Assembly: GCA_028698695.1 (NCBI GenBank)
Contig: JAQVWB010000036.1
Location: 1-12,137 of the forward strand
Direction: 5' to 3'
Origin: Syntrophomonadaceae bacterium
GTDB taxonomy: Bacteria; Bacillota; Syntrophomonadia; Syntrophomonadales; Syntrophomonadaceae
Length of the DNA: 12,137 nt
The notes beneath the pieces were generated by a model that saw only the letters and a list, made by a program, of their open reading frames with translations, had not been told where the DNA came from and searched no databases. Positions 1 through 7,578 of the stretch are shown here, one piece after another; position 1 is the stretch's first letter, and every line of letters starts with the position of its first letter. The translations under genes and the position numbers were made by a program.

Positions 1-577
1 CATCATCGGTTCCCTGAAAATTATCCCTGAAGGCCTGCTCATAGGCAGAGTATAGTTGAGCGTAATTAAAAATTTGCGGGGTCTGCACTGCTATTATACA
101 GGTTCTGTCTAAAGTTTGGTCCACAAAGTTATCCTGATCAACAGTTTTTAGCGTATCACGGGCAAAAATACCGGGAATAGCTGCTCCCCCGTTCTGCGCC
201 TGTATAAATAAAGCCTGCAGCAAATCAGATGAGAAAAGCGGCCTTGCACCATCATGCACCGCCACATAATCAGTCCTGTTACTATGTAGTTCCTGTAAAC
301 CCGCCCATACTGAATCCTGGCGTTCCCTGCCGCCGGCAACTACTTTGGATACCTTTCGATATTGGTATTTTTCTACAATTTCTTTTCGGCAATAGTCTAT
401 TTCTTCCGGTTTGGCCACCACCACAATTTCATCAACCAGACTGGACTGTTCAAATGTATCCAGCGAGTAAGTTAAAATGGGTCGTCTATTTAACAACATA
501 TATTGTTTATTAACTTTGCCACCCATCCTGCTGCCAGTTCCGGCAGCCGCTATGACCACCCGCAGGTTGTCAGCCAT
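1..577 (-). CDS. ispD: IspD, 2-C-methyl-D-erythritol 4-phosphate cytidylyltransferase (3'-partial)
   Basis: Cytosolic enzyme of the MEP isoprenoid pathway that joins CTP and MEP to give CDP-ME. My translation of the minus strand from the ATG at 577 gives 192 complete residues before the window edge. The family is usually about 230 aa, so roughly 40 C-terminal residues are missing. Seen: the glycine-rich nucleotide loop AAAGTGSRMGG (residues 10-20) followed by KQY (24-26), the VHDGARP motif (108-114), DTLK (141-144), and the QTPQIF motif (165-170). The sequence reaches TDD, the usual substrate-site neighbourhood, at the edge. The ATG is preceded by GAGGTGA (584-590), 6 bases away. The start overlaps the last 8 bases of yacL (ATGGCTGA), so the two are probably translationally coupled. 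The partner ispF often follows ispD in related genomes but would lie outside the window. Confidence 0.95.
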   Translation of the reverse strand, partial: MADNLRVVIAAAGTGSRMGGKVNKQYMLLNRRPILTYSLDTFEQSSLVDEIVVVAKPEEIDYCRKEIVEKYQYRKVSKVVAGGRERQDSVWAGLQELHSNRTDYVAVHDGARPLFSSDLLQALFIQAQNGGAAIPGIFARDTLKTVDQDNFVDQTLDRTCIIAVQTPQIFNYAQLYSAYEQAFRDNFQGTDD

Positions 578-1682
578 ATAACTTCACCTCTTGGCCGTGC
601 AAGCCAGTTTCCATATGAGACAAATATTCTTCCTTGATTTTGCGCGTAAATATCATGCGCCCGGCAGCAGTTTGAAAAACACTGGTTACTATTACTTCCA
701 GGTCATGGCCAATCTGTTGTCCGGCGCCCTCAACCACTACCATAGTGCCATCCTCCAGATAACCAACTCCCTGACCATTTTCCCGACCTTCTTTGATAAT
801 AGTAACGCGCATGGTTTCACCCGGATAGACAATCATCTTTACTGCATTTGTCAGTTCGTTAATATTTAAAACCTTGATTCCCTGTAAATCTGCTACTTTG
901 TTTAGATTATAATCGTTAGTGATGATACCCGCCTGGAGCTGCTTGCACAGTCGTATTAATTTGGCATCGACTTCTTTTTCTTCCAGGATAGCTGTGTCCG
1001 TGACCTCTATTATATCAATTTTTATATGTGAGTGCTTCTGCATTTTTGATAGCAATTCCAGACCTCGCCTGCCTTTATTGCGCCTGACCGGATCAGCGGA
1101 GTCAGCTATATGCTGTAATTCTTCAATGACAAAAGTAGGTACAATTAAGACGCCCTCTAAAAACTTGCTCAGGCAAACATCATATATACGCCCATCAATT
1201 ATGGCACTGGTATCCAGAACTTTATTTTGTAAACTTAATTCATGGTCCTTTGTATCGGAAGATTCTCCTCGCATAATACTGTTCCATATTTCCGGCGCCC
1301 GGCGGCTGCCAATACTAAGCCCCATATATACTGCTATAATCAGCACTGCAATAGTCAATGCCGTGCCGAATCCTCCCAGCAGTGACAGAGGAAAGCTGGA
1401 AAGCACTGCTACGGTGATACCGGATAACAATCCCAGAGTCCCGCCCAGCAACGCCTCTAATGATGTATTATCTACGCGTCGGTTTAAGTCTTTAAAAAAT
1501 GAGCGTATTTGTTTCAGCGTCCATCTGCTAAAAACATAACAAAACAATAGACTTCCTATTCCGATTAATCCCAAATAGCGGTAAGATAAATCCCAGATCA
1601 TATTTGCCATGTAAGCTGCCCATACCCCGGTTAAAATAGCTATTATTACCAATGGTCCGGAATACCCTCTTCGTATTTTCAT
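570..1682 (-). CDS. yacL: YacL-type membrane protein with PIN and TRAM domains
   Basis: A 370-aa protein of the B. subtilis YacL family: a putative membrane-anchored PIN-fold ribonuclease with an RNA-binding TRAM domain. Its cellular substrate is not settled. Seen: about four hydrophobic segments in the first 125 residues (about 9-30, 36-53, 79-100, 107-124); a PIN domain starting at LDTSAIIDGR (156-165) with candidate metal ligands D157, E187/E188, D239 and D257 (in TNDYNL); and a TRAM domain at about 286-348 with the typical VYPGETMRV opening and GVGYLEDGTMVVVEGA. All PIN acidic positions appear present, so it is probably catalytically competent. The ATG is supported by AGGAGGT (1691-1697), 8 bases upstream. 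The gene has its own promoter and overlaps ispD by 8 bases. Confidence 0.93.
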   Translation of the reverse strand: MKIRRGYSGPLVIIAILTGVWAAYMANMIWDLSYRYLGLIGIGSLLFCYVFSRWTLKQIRSFFKDLNRRVDNTSLEALLGGTLGLLSGITVAVLSSFPLSLLGGFGTALTIAVLIIAVYMGLSIGSRRAPEIWNSIMRGESSDTKDHELSLQNKVLDTSAIIDGRIYDVCLSKFLEGVLIVPTFVIEELQHIADSADPVRRNKGRRGLELLSKMQKHSHIKIDIIEVTDTAILEEKEVDAKLIRLCKQLQAGIITNDYNLNKVADLQGIKVLNINELTNAVKMIVYPGETMRVTIIKEGRENGQGVGYLEDGTMVVVEGAGQQIGHDLEVIVTSVFQTAAGRMIFTRKIKEEYLSHMETGLHGQEVKLYG

Positions 1683-1724
1683 TTTTTTACACCTCCTCTT
1701 CTATTTTGACGCAAAATATGTTAT

Positions 1725-1733
1725 ATTATACCA
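1725..1733 (-). promoter_or_regulatory. Extended -10 promoter of yacL-ispD
   Basis: The minus strand reads TGGTATAAT, a perfect extended -10 (TGnTATAAT), about 43 bases upstream of the yacL ATG. No good -35 hexamer is seen at 16-18 bases, which fits an extended -10 promoter. This would start a yacL-ispD transcript, because the preceding gene on this side is on the opposite strand. Confidence 0.65.
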
Positions 1734-1817
1734 GTATTGCTATTTAAAGTAGGCAGTCTGGCTACGGGTTTGTACGGTTGGTATTTTTATTTCATGCCAT
1801 TCTTATGACGCCTTGAA

Positions 1818-1846
1818 TTGACAGGCTTTTTATCGGGGGATATAAT
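1818..1846 (+). promoter_or_regulatory. Perfect consensus sigma-A promoter of the plus-strand gene
   Basis: TTGACA (1818-1823), a spacer of exactly 17 bases, and TATAAT (1841-1846) form a textbook consensus vegetative promoter. Transcription should start near 1853. That rules out the in-frame TTG at 1818 and ATG at 1845 as translation starts and points to the ATG at 1884. The promoter is divergent from the yacL promoter about 90 bases away. Confidence 0.85.
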
Positions 1847-1883
1847 GATTATTAATCACCGAGTAGGGGAGGCACGTTCACTG

Positions 1884-2282
1884 ATGAAAGACTTGATCTG
1901 TGATGAGTTTCAAAATGTAGTTGGTGATTTGTTAATCAGACATCATAGCATTTTAGATATTTTATCAAAATTATCAGAAGCAAACTGTCGCGTAAATCGT
2001 GCAGTGGTTAAGTCGGTCACTGATTGCGGTTGTATGAGTGTAGAAGCAACCAAATTGCAAATCCCGGATGATATTAATTCCATTGAGGAGTTACGTCAGC
2101 ATATGGATAATCATTTGCGTGGTATAATGTGCAGCAATTGTGAGGATGTCATAATTAGTGAATTAGGTAAATTACTCTTTTATTCTGCAGCTTTGTGCAA
2201 CACTTTAAATATTAATTTGTATGATGTTTTCATTACCGAGTATAAAAAGGCTTCCGCTCTGGGAGTATATAATATGACTTAG
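1884..2282 (+). CDS. Conserved hypothetical protein, 132 aa, Cys-pair containing; unknown function
   Basis: I cannot assign a function. It resembles a family I associate with clostridial disA/yacL neighbourhoods. I have an unverified memory of such proteins being labelled DUF1573. Seen: a predicted mostly helical, soluble protein with no signal peptide or membrane segment. An N-terminal helical part (about 1-45) includes FQNVVGDLLIRHHSILDILSKL. Then come a Cys pair in TDCGC (C48, C50), a second pair CSNC (C83, C86), and a C-terminal helix ELGKLLFYSAALCNTLNINL (93-112). That last helix resembles the final helix of all-alpha MazG-type NTP pyrophosphatases, but Lys97 sits where MazG has its metal-binding Asp. 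The start is chosen because the consensus promoter overlaps all earlier starts. AGGGGAGG (1865-1872) precedes the ATG by 11 bases, slightly long. It is the only plus-strand gene, has its own promoter and terminator, and is convergent with disA. Confidence 0.8.
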   Translation: MKDLICDEFQNVVGDLLIRHHSILDILSKLSEANCRVNRAVVKSVTDCGCMSVEATKLQIPDDINSIEELRQHMDNHLRGIMCSNCEDVIISELGKLLFYSAALCNTLNINLYDVFITEYKKASALGVYNMT

Positions 2283-2305
2283 GATAAGACTAGAAATAGT
2301 ATTAT

Positions 2306-2333
2306 AAAAAACCGCTTAAAGAGCGGTTTTTTT
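2306..2333. terminator. Bidirectional intrinsic terminator between the hypothetical gene and disA
   Basis: The 11-base arm at 2306-2316 (AAAAAACCGCT) pairs with 2322-2332 around a 5-base loop. A run of seven T follows on the plus strand and an equivalent T run on the minus strand. The hairpin therefore works both ways. It ends the plus-strand gene (stop 2282) and the disA transcript (stop 2410) coming from the other side. Confidence 0.9.
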
Positions 2334-2409
2334 CATTGCATTATTTAACTATGATTTTACTGCAAAAGCCGGTTTGGATGAATAAATATAGCACGAGAAA
2401 TTCCTGGTT

Positions 2410-3480
2410 TTAAACCATGTAGTCCAACAGTAGTTGTTCCTGCATTCTTTTCAGACCATTTTTAATGGAACGGGCTCTTACTTCACCTATGCCTTCAACA
2501 TCATCAAGTTCTTCAATAGTTGCATGCACTATCTGACTCAACAGACCAAATTTTTCTACCAGGTTATCAATAATTGAAACTGGAATACGGGGCAACTTTT
2601 GCAGCATACGGTAACCGCGCGGAGATACCTGCTGATCAAGATAGCTGCTGGTAGTTCCCAGACTCAACATTTTAGCAATGAATACGGAATCAGATACATC
2701 CTCTTCAAAAGCTCGTAACATATTATTCATTATTTCTTCCGGAGTTTTATCTTCGTTCTGTGAATAATCCTGTATAATATACAAGGCTTCATCCTGCACA
2801 TTAGCTACCAGTTCTTCAAGCTGCATCTTAACCAGACGCCCTTCAGAGCCAAGTTCTACAAGATAATTTTCTATCTCCTGGCCTATATGTAATACCTTCA
2901 TACTGCGGCGTAATATCTCACAAACTTCAGATACTGTTACCATGTCCTCAAATTCCAATTCTCCCATACGCTGCAGCTCACGTGACAAAACATTACGGTA
3001 TTTTTCCAATGTCTGCAGGGCTTGGCTGGACTTGGCCAGAATGGTAGCCAAATCTCTCAGTCGAAAGGAATTCGTACCCTGATACAGAGTTACCACCTGC
3101 CGGCGCTGGGAAACAGCTATAACAAATTCGTTTGTCTGACGGGCTACCCTTTCTGCCGTACGATGTCTGATTCCAGTCTCACTGGAGGGAATATCATCCG
3201 GATTAAGCTGAGCATTAGCAATTAATATTTTGCTGGCATCTTTGTTGAGAATAATGGCGCCATCCATTTTGGCCAGTTCGTACAGCCGTGCCGGGGTAAA
3301 CTCACAGTCAATGCGAAAACCGCCGCTTACAATATTTAATAATTCATCAGAATCTCCTACTACTAGAAGTCCACCGGTGTTTGCCTGTACTACGTTTTCG
3401 ATTCCCAGGCGAAACAGCGTCCCTGGAGCCAGCATCTGCAGATATTTACGAAAATTGCCCTGATATAGTTCATCTACCAC
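2410..3480 (-). CDS. disA: DisA, DNA-integrity scanning diadenylate cyclase
   Basis: Makes c-di-AMP from two ATP and scans DNA for branched structures. In spore-formers it links DNA damage to c-di-AMP level. The protein is 356 aa, close to the family's usual ~360. Seen: an N-terminal DAC domain with DGA at 73-75 and RHR at 105-107 (context GIRHRTAERVA), the two catalytic signatures; a helical spine in the middle; and a C-terminal helix-hairpin-helix DNA-binding segment with VEGIGEVRARSIKNGL at about 328-343. The start is GTG at 3480, with GGAGGG (3487-3492) 6 bases upstream. An ATG at 3482 is out of frame and hits a stop at its third codon. Only 2 bases separate it from the radA stop, so it is co-transcribed and coupled with radA. 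The 3' end faces the bidirectional terminator. Confidence 0.97.
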   Translation of the reverse strand: MVDELYQGNFRKYLQMLAPGTLFRLGIENVVQANTGGLLVVGDSDELLNIVSGGFRIDCEFTPARLYELAKMDGAIILNKDASKILIANAQLNPDDIPSSETGIRHRTAERVARQTNEFVIAVSQRRQVVTLYQGTNSFRLRDLATILAKSSQALQTLEKYRNVLSRELQRMGELEFEDMVTVSEVCEILRRSMKVLHIGQEIENYLVELGSEGRLVKMQLEELVANVQDEALYIIQDYSQNEDKTPEEIMNNMLRAFEEDVSDSVFIAKMLSLGTTSSYLDQQVSPRGYRMLQKLPRIPVSIIDNLVEKFGLLSQIVHATIEELDDVEGIGEVRARSIKNGLKRMQEQLLLDYMV

Positions 3481-3482
3481 AT

Positions 3483-4844
3483 TTATCCCTCCGTAATCCT
3501 TTCTATAAAATCATCAACGGTCTTAACTTCCAGACATTCAATCCCAATAAGTTCGCCGGGTGGCCTGCCAGATATGGTTTCCGGCAATATAACCCTTTTA
3601 AATCCCATTCTCTCAATTTCCTTCAATCGTTGTTCAAGAAAGGGGACCGGCCTTATCTGACCGGATAAACTAAGTTCACCCACATAAACAGTGTCACGAG
3701 GCAACGGCTTATCTCTGAAGCTGGATATAATTGCTGCTGCAATAGCCAAATCAACTGACGGGTCCTTGAGAAACAGACCACCGGTTACTTTTAGATATAC
3801 ATCCTGACCGGCCAACGGATAACCTCTTCTTTTTTCCAGTATGGCAATAATTAATGACAGCCGGTTCTGGTCAATTCCTGAGGCCATACGCCGGGCATAT
3901 GCCGGCCCTGAGCCAGCAACTAAAGCCTGTATTTCGATTAGCATGGGGCGACTGCCTTCAAAACTGGCAGCTATTGCTGTACCAGTTGCCACGTCTCTTC
4001 CTGAGGTCATAAAAACATAGCTGGGATCTATAACCTCCATAAGTCCCTGACTACTCATCTCCATTATCCCAATTTCATCAGTAGACCCAAAACGGTTTTT
4101 TATTCCTCTTAGCAATCGAAAAGCAAAATTCTTTTCACCTTCAAAATATACTACTACATCTACCATGTGTTCAAGTACCTTGGGACCTGCCAAGGCACCA
4201 TCTTTGGTAACATGGCCAACCAGGAAAAACGCCCGGTCAGACTTTTTGGCATATTCCATAATACGTGCGGTACATTCCCTAAGTTGACTTATACTGCCCG
4301 GTATAGAAGAAATATGGGCAGAAAACACTGTCTGGATTGAATCTATGATTACTACTTCCGGAGCAATATCCAGTAACAAATTTTCCAGGGCATCAATATC
4401 CTGATCCGCAGATAAATATATATTTTGCGCAGCTGTAATTCCCAGGCGTAATGAACGCATTCTAAGCTGTTTCAGAGATTCTTCTCCCGAAACATATAAA
4501 ACCCGCTTGCCGTCTCGGGCAATGGCATCTGCCACCTGCAGCAATAAAGTGGATTTGCCAATTCCCGGATCTCCACCCAACAGGATGAGTGAGCCCGGCA
4601 CAATGCCGCCTCCCAATACCCGGTCCAATTCTCCAATACCACTGCTGAAGCGAAATGTATCATCAGAGGTTACGGCATCCAAAGAAACAGCATACGATTC
4701 TCTTTTTATGGCCCGGGTTTCTTTCCGGTCAGTGATTTCTTCTATCAAGGAATTCCAATTACCACAACCGGGGCACCTGCCCATCCATTTCAAAGCTTCA
4801 TAACCACAACTATTGCAAACATATTTACTTGATAATTTTGCCAC
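3483..4844 (-). CDS. radA: RadA/Sms, DNA repair branch-migration ATPase
   Basis: RecA-like hexameric helicase that processes recombination intermediates; in B. subtilis it interacts with DisA. From the GTG at 4844 the protein is 453 aa, the usual size. Seen: an N-terminal zinc finger C10-x2-C13 and C24-x2-C27 (around KWMGRCPGCG); Walker A GDPGIGKST (91-99); Walker B VVIIDS (164-169); the RadA-specific KNRFG motif (249-253); and a C-terminal Lon-protease-like domain (from about 290) with LKVTGGLFLKDPSVDLA. The reading frame continues up to a TTG at 4883, but the GTG at 4844 is preferred: AAGGTG (4851-4856) lies 6 bases upstream, and the product then begins MAKLSSKYVC as in homologues. The upstream frame also overlaps a TATAAT box. 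It is separated from clpC by a terminator and forms a pair with disA. Confidence 0.97.
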   Translation of the reverse strand: MAKLSSKYVCNSCGYEALKWMGRCPGCGNWNSLIEEITDRKETRAIKRESYAVSLDAVTSDDTFRFSSGIGELDRVLGGGIVPGSLILLGGDPGIGKSTLLLQVADAIARDGKRVLYVSGEESLKQLRMRSLRLGITAAQNIYLSADQDIDALENLLLDIAPEVVIIDSIQTVFSAHISSIPGSISQLRECTARIMEYAKKSDRAFFLVGHVTKDGALAGPKVLEHMVDVVVYFEGEKNFAFRLLRGIKNRFGSTDEIGIMEMSSQGLMEVIDPSYVFMTSGRDVATGTAIAASFEGSRPMLIEIQALVAGSGPAYARRMASGIDQNRLSLIIAILEKRRGYPLAGQDVYLKVTGGLFLKDPSVDLAIAAAIISSFRDKPLPRDTVYVGELSLSGQIRPVPFLEQRLKEIERMGFKRVILPETISGRPPGELIGIECLEVKTVDDFIERITEG

Positions 4845-4862
4845 ATATATCACCTTACAAAT

Positions 4863-4868
4863 ATTATA
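4863..4868 (-). promoter_or_regulatory. Possible -10 box of radA-disA
   Basis: The minus strand has TATAAT ending 18 bases before the radA GTG. A start about 7 bases downstream would put the Shine-Dalgarno sequence almost at the 5' end of the mRNA. I find no convincing -35 at normal spacing and no TG extension, so this is tentative. Some promoter is expected here because a terminator follows clpC. Confidence 0.35.
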
Positions 4869-4934
4869 CTCTATGTAACACAATAGGGCATTAAATCATT
4901 TTCTGTCTTTTTCCGTCAACTATTTGTAGACAAA

Positions 4935-5056
4935 GTCTGTGGAGACCGAATGACGGAAGCGAAGATCAAGGCATGAGAAAAGCCCGCGATTGAAGCGTAC
5001 AAATGGTACGTTGATTGAGCGGGCTTTTCGAAACGCTTTTGTCAACGGTCTGGACT
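4935..5056. repeat. Long imperfect inverted repeat surrounding the clpC terminator
   Basis: Complementary blocks are nested in correct order around the central hairpin. AGACCG (4943-4948) pairs with CGGTCT (5046-5051), TGAC (4951-4954) with GTCA (5041-5044), AAGCG (4957-4961) with CGCTT (5034-5038), and AAAAGCCCGC (4978-4987) with GCGGGCTTTT (5019-5028). The blocks are separated by unpaired or unequal stretches; the left arm has about 10 extra bases before the inner stem. This is more symmetry than a terminator needs. It could be a small degraded MITE-like element that now supplies the terminator. I cannot test copy number here. Confidence 0.6.
4978..5028 (-). terminator. Intrinsic terminator of ctsR-mcsA-mcsB-clpC
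   Basis: A 10-base stem AAAAGCCCGC/GCGGGCTTTT encloses a second short stem GCGTAC/GTACGT with loop AAATG. It lies about 60 bases past the clpC stop. The stem itself ends in TTTT on the minus strand, so the U-tract is short (four). A similar run on the other strand makes it formally symmetric, but only minus-strand genes are nearby. Confidence 0.75.
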
Positions 5057-5086
5057 CCTCGCTTGGAGAAGCCCAGGTTATTACCA

Positions 5087-7567
5087 TTATGATTTTGAAA
5101 TTACAATCTCATCTTGTTGAGCATCAATGATAATTTTATCTCCCGGCTGCACGGTTCTCTGAAGAATTTCCTCTGACACCCTATCCTCAACCAGATTTTG
5201 TATTGCCCGTTTCAGTGGTCGTGCACCGAATACGGGGTCATAACCCTTTTTCAAAATGAGCGCCCGAGCCTCATCAGTAAACTCAACTGTAATTCCATTT
5301 TCCTCAATTCTCTTCTGTAAATCTACCAACAATAAACCTACGATTTGCTTGAGTTCCACTTCTTCCAGAGGTTGGAATACAATAGTTTCATCAACCCGAT
5401 TTAAAAACTCCGGTCTAAAAGTGCGTTTCATCTGCTCCAGCATTTGATCCTTCATTTTATTATAGTCAGCCTCGCTGCCATGTTCACTGGTAAAGCCTAC
5501 TTTTTTAGAGGCACGAATTGATTCAGCACCCACATTGGAAGTCATGATTACTACAGTATTTCTGAAATCAACCGTCCGTCCCTGTCCATCAGTCAGACGT
5601 CCGTCTTCCAACACCTGTAACAGTATATTAAAGACATCCGGATGAGCTTTTTCTATTTCATCCATTAGTATTACTGAATAAGGCTTGCGGCGAACTTTAT
5701 CGGTTAATTGTCCTCCTTCTTCATAACCAACATAACCGGGAGGCGAACCAACCATACGGGCTACTGAATGTTTTTCCATGTATTCAGACATATCCAGGCG
5801 AATAATAGCATCTTCACTGCCGAACATGGCTTCTGCCAGTGCTCTGGCCAGCTCAGTTTTCCCCACCCCGGTTGGGCCTAAAAATACAAACGACCCGATG
5901 GGACGCTTGGGGTTTTTCAACCCGGCGCGTGCCCGGCGAACTGCCCGCGATACAGCTTTAACCGCTTCTTCCTGACCAATAAGGCGTTGGTGTAATACTT
6001 CTTCCAGATTAATCAAACGCTGACTTTCTTCTTCCGCCAGTTTGCTGACCGGGACTCCGGTCCAACTGGATACAATTACGGCAATTTCCTCTTCGGTTAC
6101 GAGGCCAACTTCCAGACTGCGCTTATTCATCCATTCCTTGCGCTGGTTATCAATCTCATCCCTCAATTTTTGCTCGGCATCCCGCAGACTGGCAGCCTGC
6201 TCATATTCCTGAGCATTTATGGCTTCTTCCTTCTCGTTGATTATTTCATCCAGCCGTTTTGACATTTCCTTTATTTCATCAGGTAATACATAATTAGCTA
6301 ACCGTACCCGTGAAGACGCCTCATCAATCAGGTCAATTGCCTTGTCCGGCAGAAAGCGGTCACTAATATAACGCGAAGCCAAATGAACCGCAGCTTCAAT
6401 AGCTTCATCAGTTATTTTAACGGCATGATGCGCTTCATAACGATCCCGTAATCCTTTTAATATAGCAACACTTTCCTCCAGAGTAGGTTCATCCACAATA
6501 ATTGGCTGGAACCTTCTTTCCAGAGCAGCATCTTTTTCTATATACTTATGGTATTCGTCCAGCGTAGTTGCCCCTACACATTGAAATTCACCGCGAGCCA
6601 GAGACGGTTTTAAAATATTAGCTGCATCAATAGCTCCTTCAGCCGCCCCTGCACCTACAATAGTGTGCAGTTCGTCTATAAATATGATGACATCTCCGGC
6701 AGTTTTTATTTCATTAACAATTTTAGTTAAGCGATCCTCAAATTCACCCCGATACTTGGTTCCAGCCACCATAGCGGAAAGGTCCAACGCTACTACCCGT
6801 TTATTACTAAGGGTCTCCGGCACCTGATTCTCAACAATACGCTGCGCTAATCCCTCTACAATAGCAGTTTTCCCTACTCCCGGGTCCCCAATTAAGACTG
6901 GATTATTTTTGGTTCTGCGGGAAAGTATCTGAACTACTCTTTGGATTTCCTCGTCACGTCCGATAACCGGATCCAGGCGCCCTTCCGTGGCATCCTGGGT
7001 TAAGTCACGACTAAAACCATCCAGCGTTGGGGTTTTACTCTTAGGTTTACGCTTGCCCTGGTTAGGCATAGTTACACCCGGATTTATCTCCTGGTAGGCA
7101 GGCTGACTGATACCAGGCTGGGGTTCACCTCCCAGCAGATTCATCACCTGCTGTCTTAAATCATCCAACTTAACGTTCATAGCCAGTAATACCTGACCAG
7201 CTACGCCTTCTTCCTCTCTTAACAAAGCTAACAGAATATGCTCGGTGCCTACATAATTTACACCCTGCAAGCGGGCTTCATCATAAGCCAGGTTGATTAC
7301 CTTTTTAGCGCGCGGAGTAATAGGTAAATCCCCGTCAGCTTCCTCCATCTGACCCTCATTGGTCCCCATTACCCGAATTATTTCTTCGCGAACTTTTTCC
7401 AAATCGATACCCAAACTTAATAAAGCCCGCGCGCCGATTCCTTCTCCTTCTCCCAGTAAACCCAGTAGAATATGTTCAGTTCCAATTGCTGCATGGTTTA
7501 ATTGACGAGCTTCCTCCTGGGCATGCATAACGGCATTGCGAGCGCGCTGCGTAAATCTGCGAAACAT
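5087..7567 (-). CDS. clpC: ClpC, AAA+ unfoldase of the ClpCP protease
   Basis: Hsp100 ATPase that unfolds substrates, including McsB-marked arginine-phosphorylated proteins, and feeds them to ClpP. The 826 aa are a normal family length. Seen: two N-domain repeats (about 1-145, each with GTEHILL); Walker A1 GDPGVGKT (227-234) and Walker B1 VIIFIDELH (293-301); a UVR-like coiled middle segment near 440-475 (AINAQEYEQAASLRD); Walker A2 GPTGVGKT (564-571) and Walker B2 VILMDEIEK (632-640); and VGF at 690-692, the ClpP-docking loop. The linker at about 148-180 is Pro/Lys-rich. The ATG follows AGGAGGGAG that overlaps the mcsB stop; the gap is 11 bases. It is last in the CtsR-controlled operon and is followed by a hairpin terminator. 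No key residue is missing. Confidence 0.98.
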   Translation of the reverse strand: MFRRFTQRARNAVMHAQEEARQLNHAAIGTEHILLGLLGEGEGIGARALLSLGIDLEKVREEIIRVMGTNEGQMEEADGDLPITPRAKKVINLAYDEARLQGVNYVGTEHILLALLREEEGVAGQVLLAMNVKLDDLRQQVMNLLGGEPQPGISQPAYQEINPGVTMPNQGKRKPKSKTPTLDGFSRDLTQDATEGRLDPVIGRDEEIQRVVQILSRRTKNNPVLIGDPGVGKTAIVEGLAQRIVENQVPETLSNKRVVALDLSAMVAGTKYRGEFEDRLTKIVNEIKTAGDVIIFIDELHTIVGAGAAEGAIDAANILKPSLARGEFQCVGATTLDEYHKYIEKDAALERRFQPIIVDEPTLEESVAILKGLRDRYEAHHAVKITDEAIEAAVHLASRYISDRFLPDKAIDLIDEASSRVRLANYVLPDEIKEMSKRLDEIINEKEEAINAQEYEQAASLRDAEQKLRDEIDNQRKEWMNKRSLEVGLVTEEEIAVIVSSWTGVPVSKLAEEESQRLINLEEVLHQRLIGQEEAVKAVSRAVRRARAGLKNPKRPIGSFVFLGPTGVGKTELARALAEAMFGSEDAIIRLDMSEYMEKHSVARMVGSPPGYVGYEEGGQLTDKVRRKPYSVILMDEIEKAHPDVFNILLQVLEDGRLTDGQGRTVDFRNTVVIMTSNVGAESIRASKKVGFTSEHGSEADYNKMKDQMLEQMKRTFRPEFLNRVDETIVFQPLEEVELKQIVGLLLVDLQKRIEENGITVEFTDEARALILKKGYDPVFGARPLKRAIQNLVEDRVSEEILQRTVQPGDKIIIDAQQDEIVISKS

Positions 7568-7578
7568 ATAACTCCCTC

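Noticed and set aside
229..513. A 94-codon plus-strand open frame
   Set aside because: It is antisense to ispD, whose motifs in the minus-strand frame are clear.
919..1539. A 206-codon open frame on the plus strand
   Set aside because: It lies entirely antisense to yacL, whose domains are unmistakable. It has no ribosome binding site or recognisable product.
1706..1731. A TTGACG plus-strand hexamer followed by TATA-like boxes upstream of yacL
   Set aside because: The spacing to any good -10 is wrong (about 10 or 15 bases), and a much better plus-strand promoter lies at 1818-1846.
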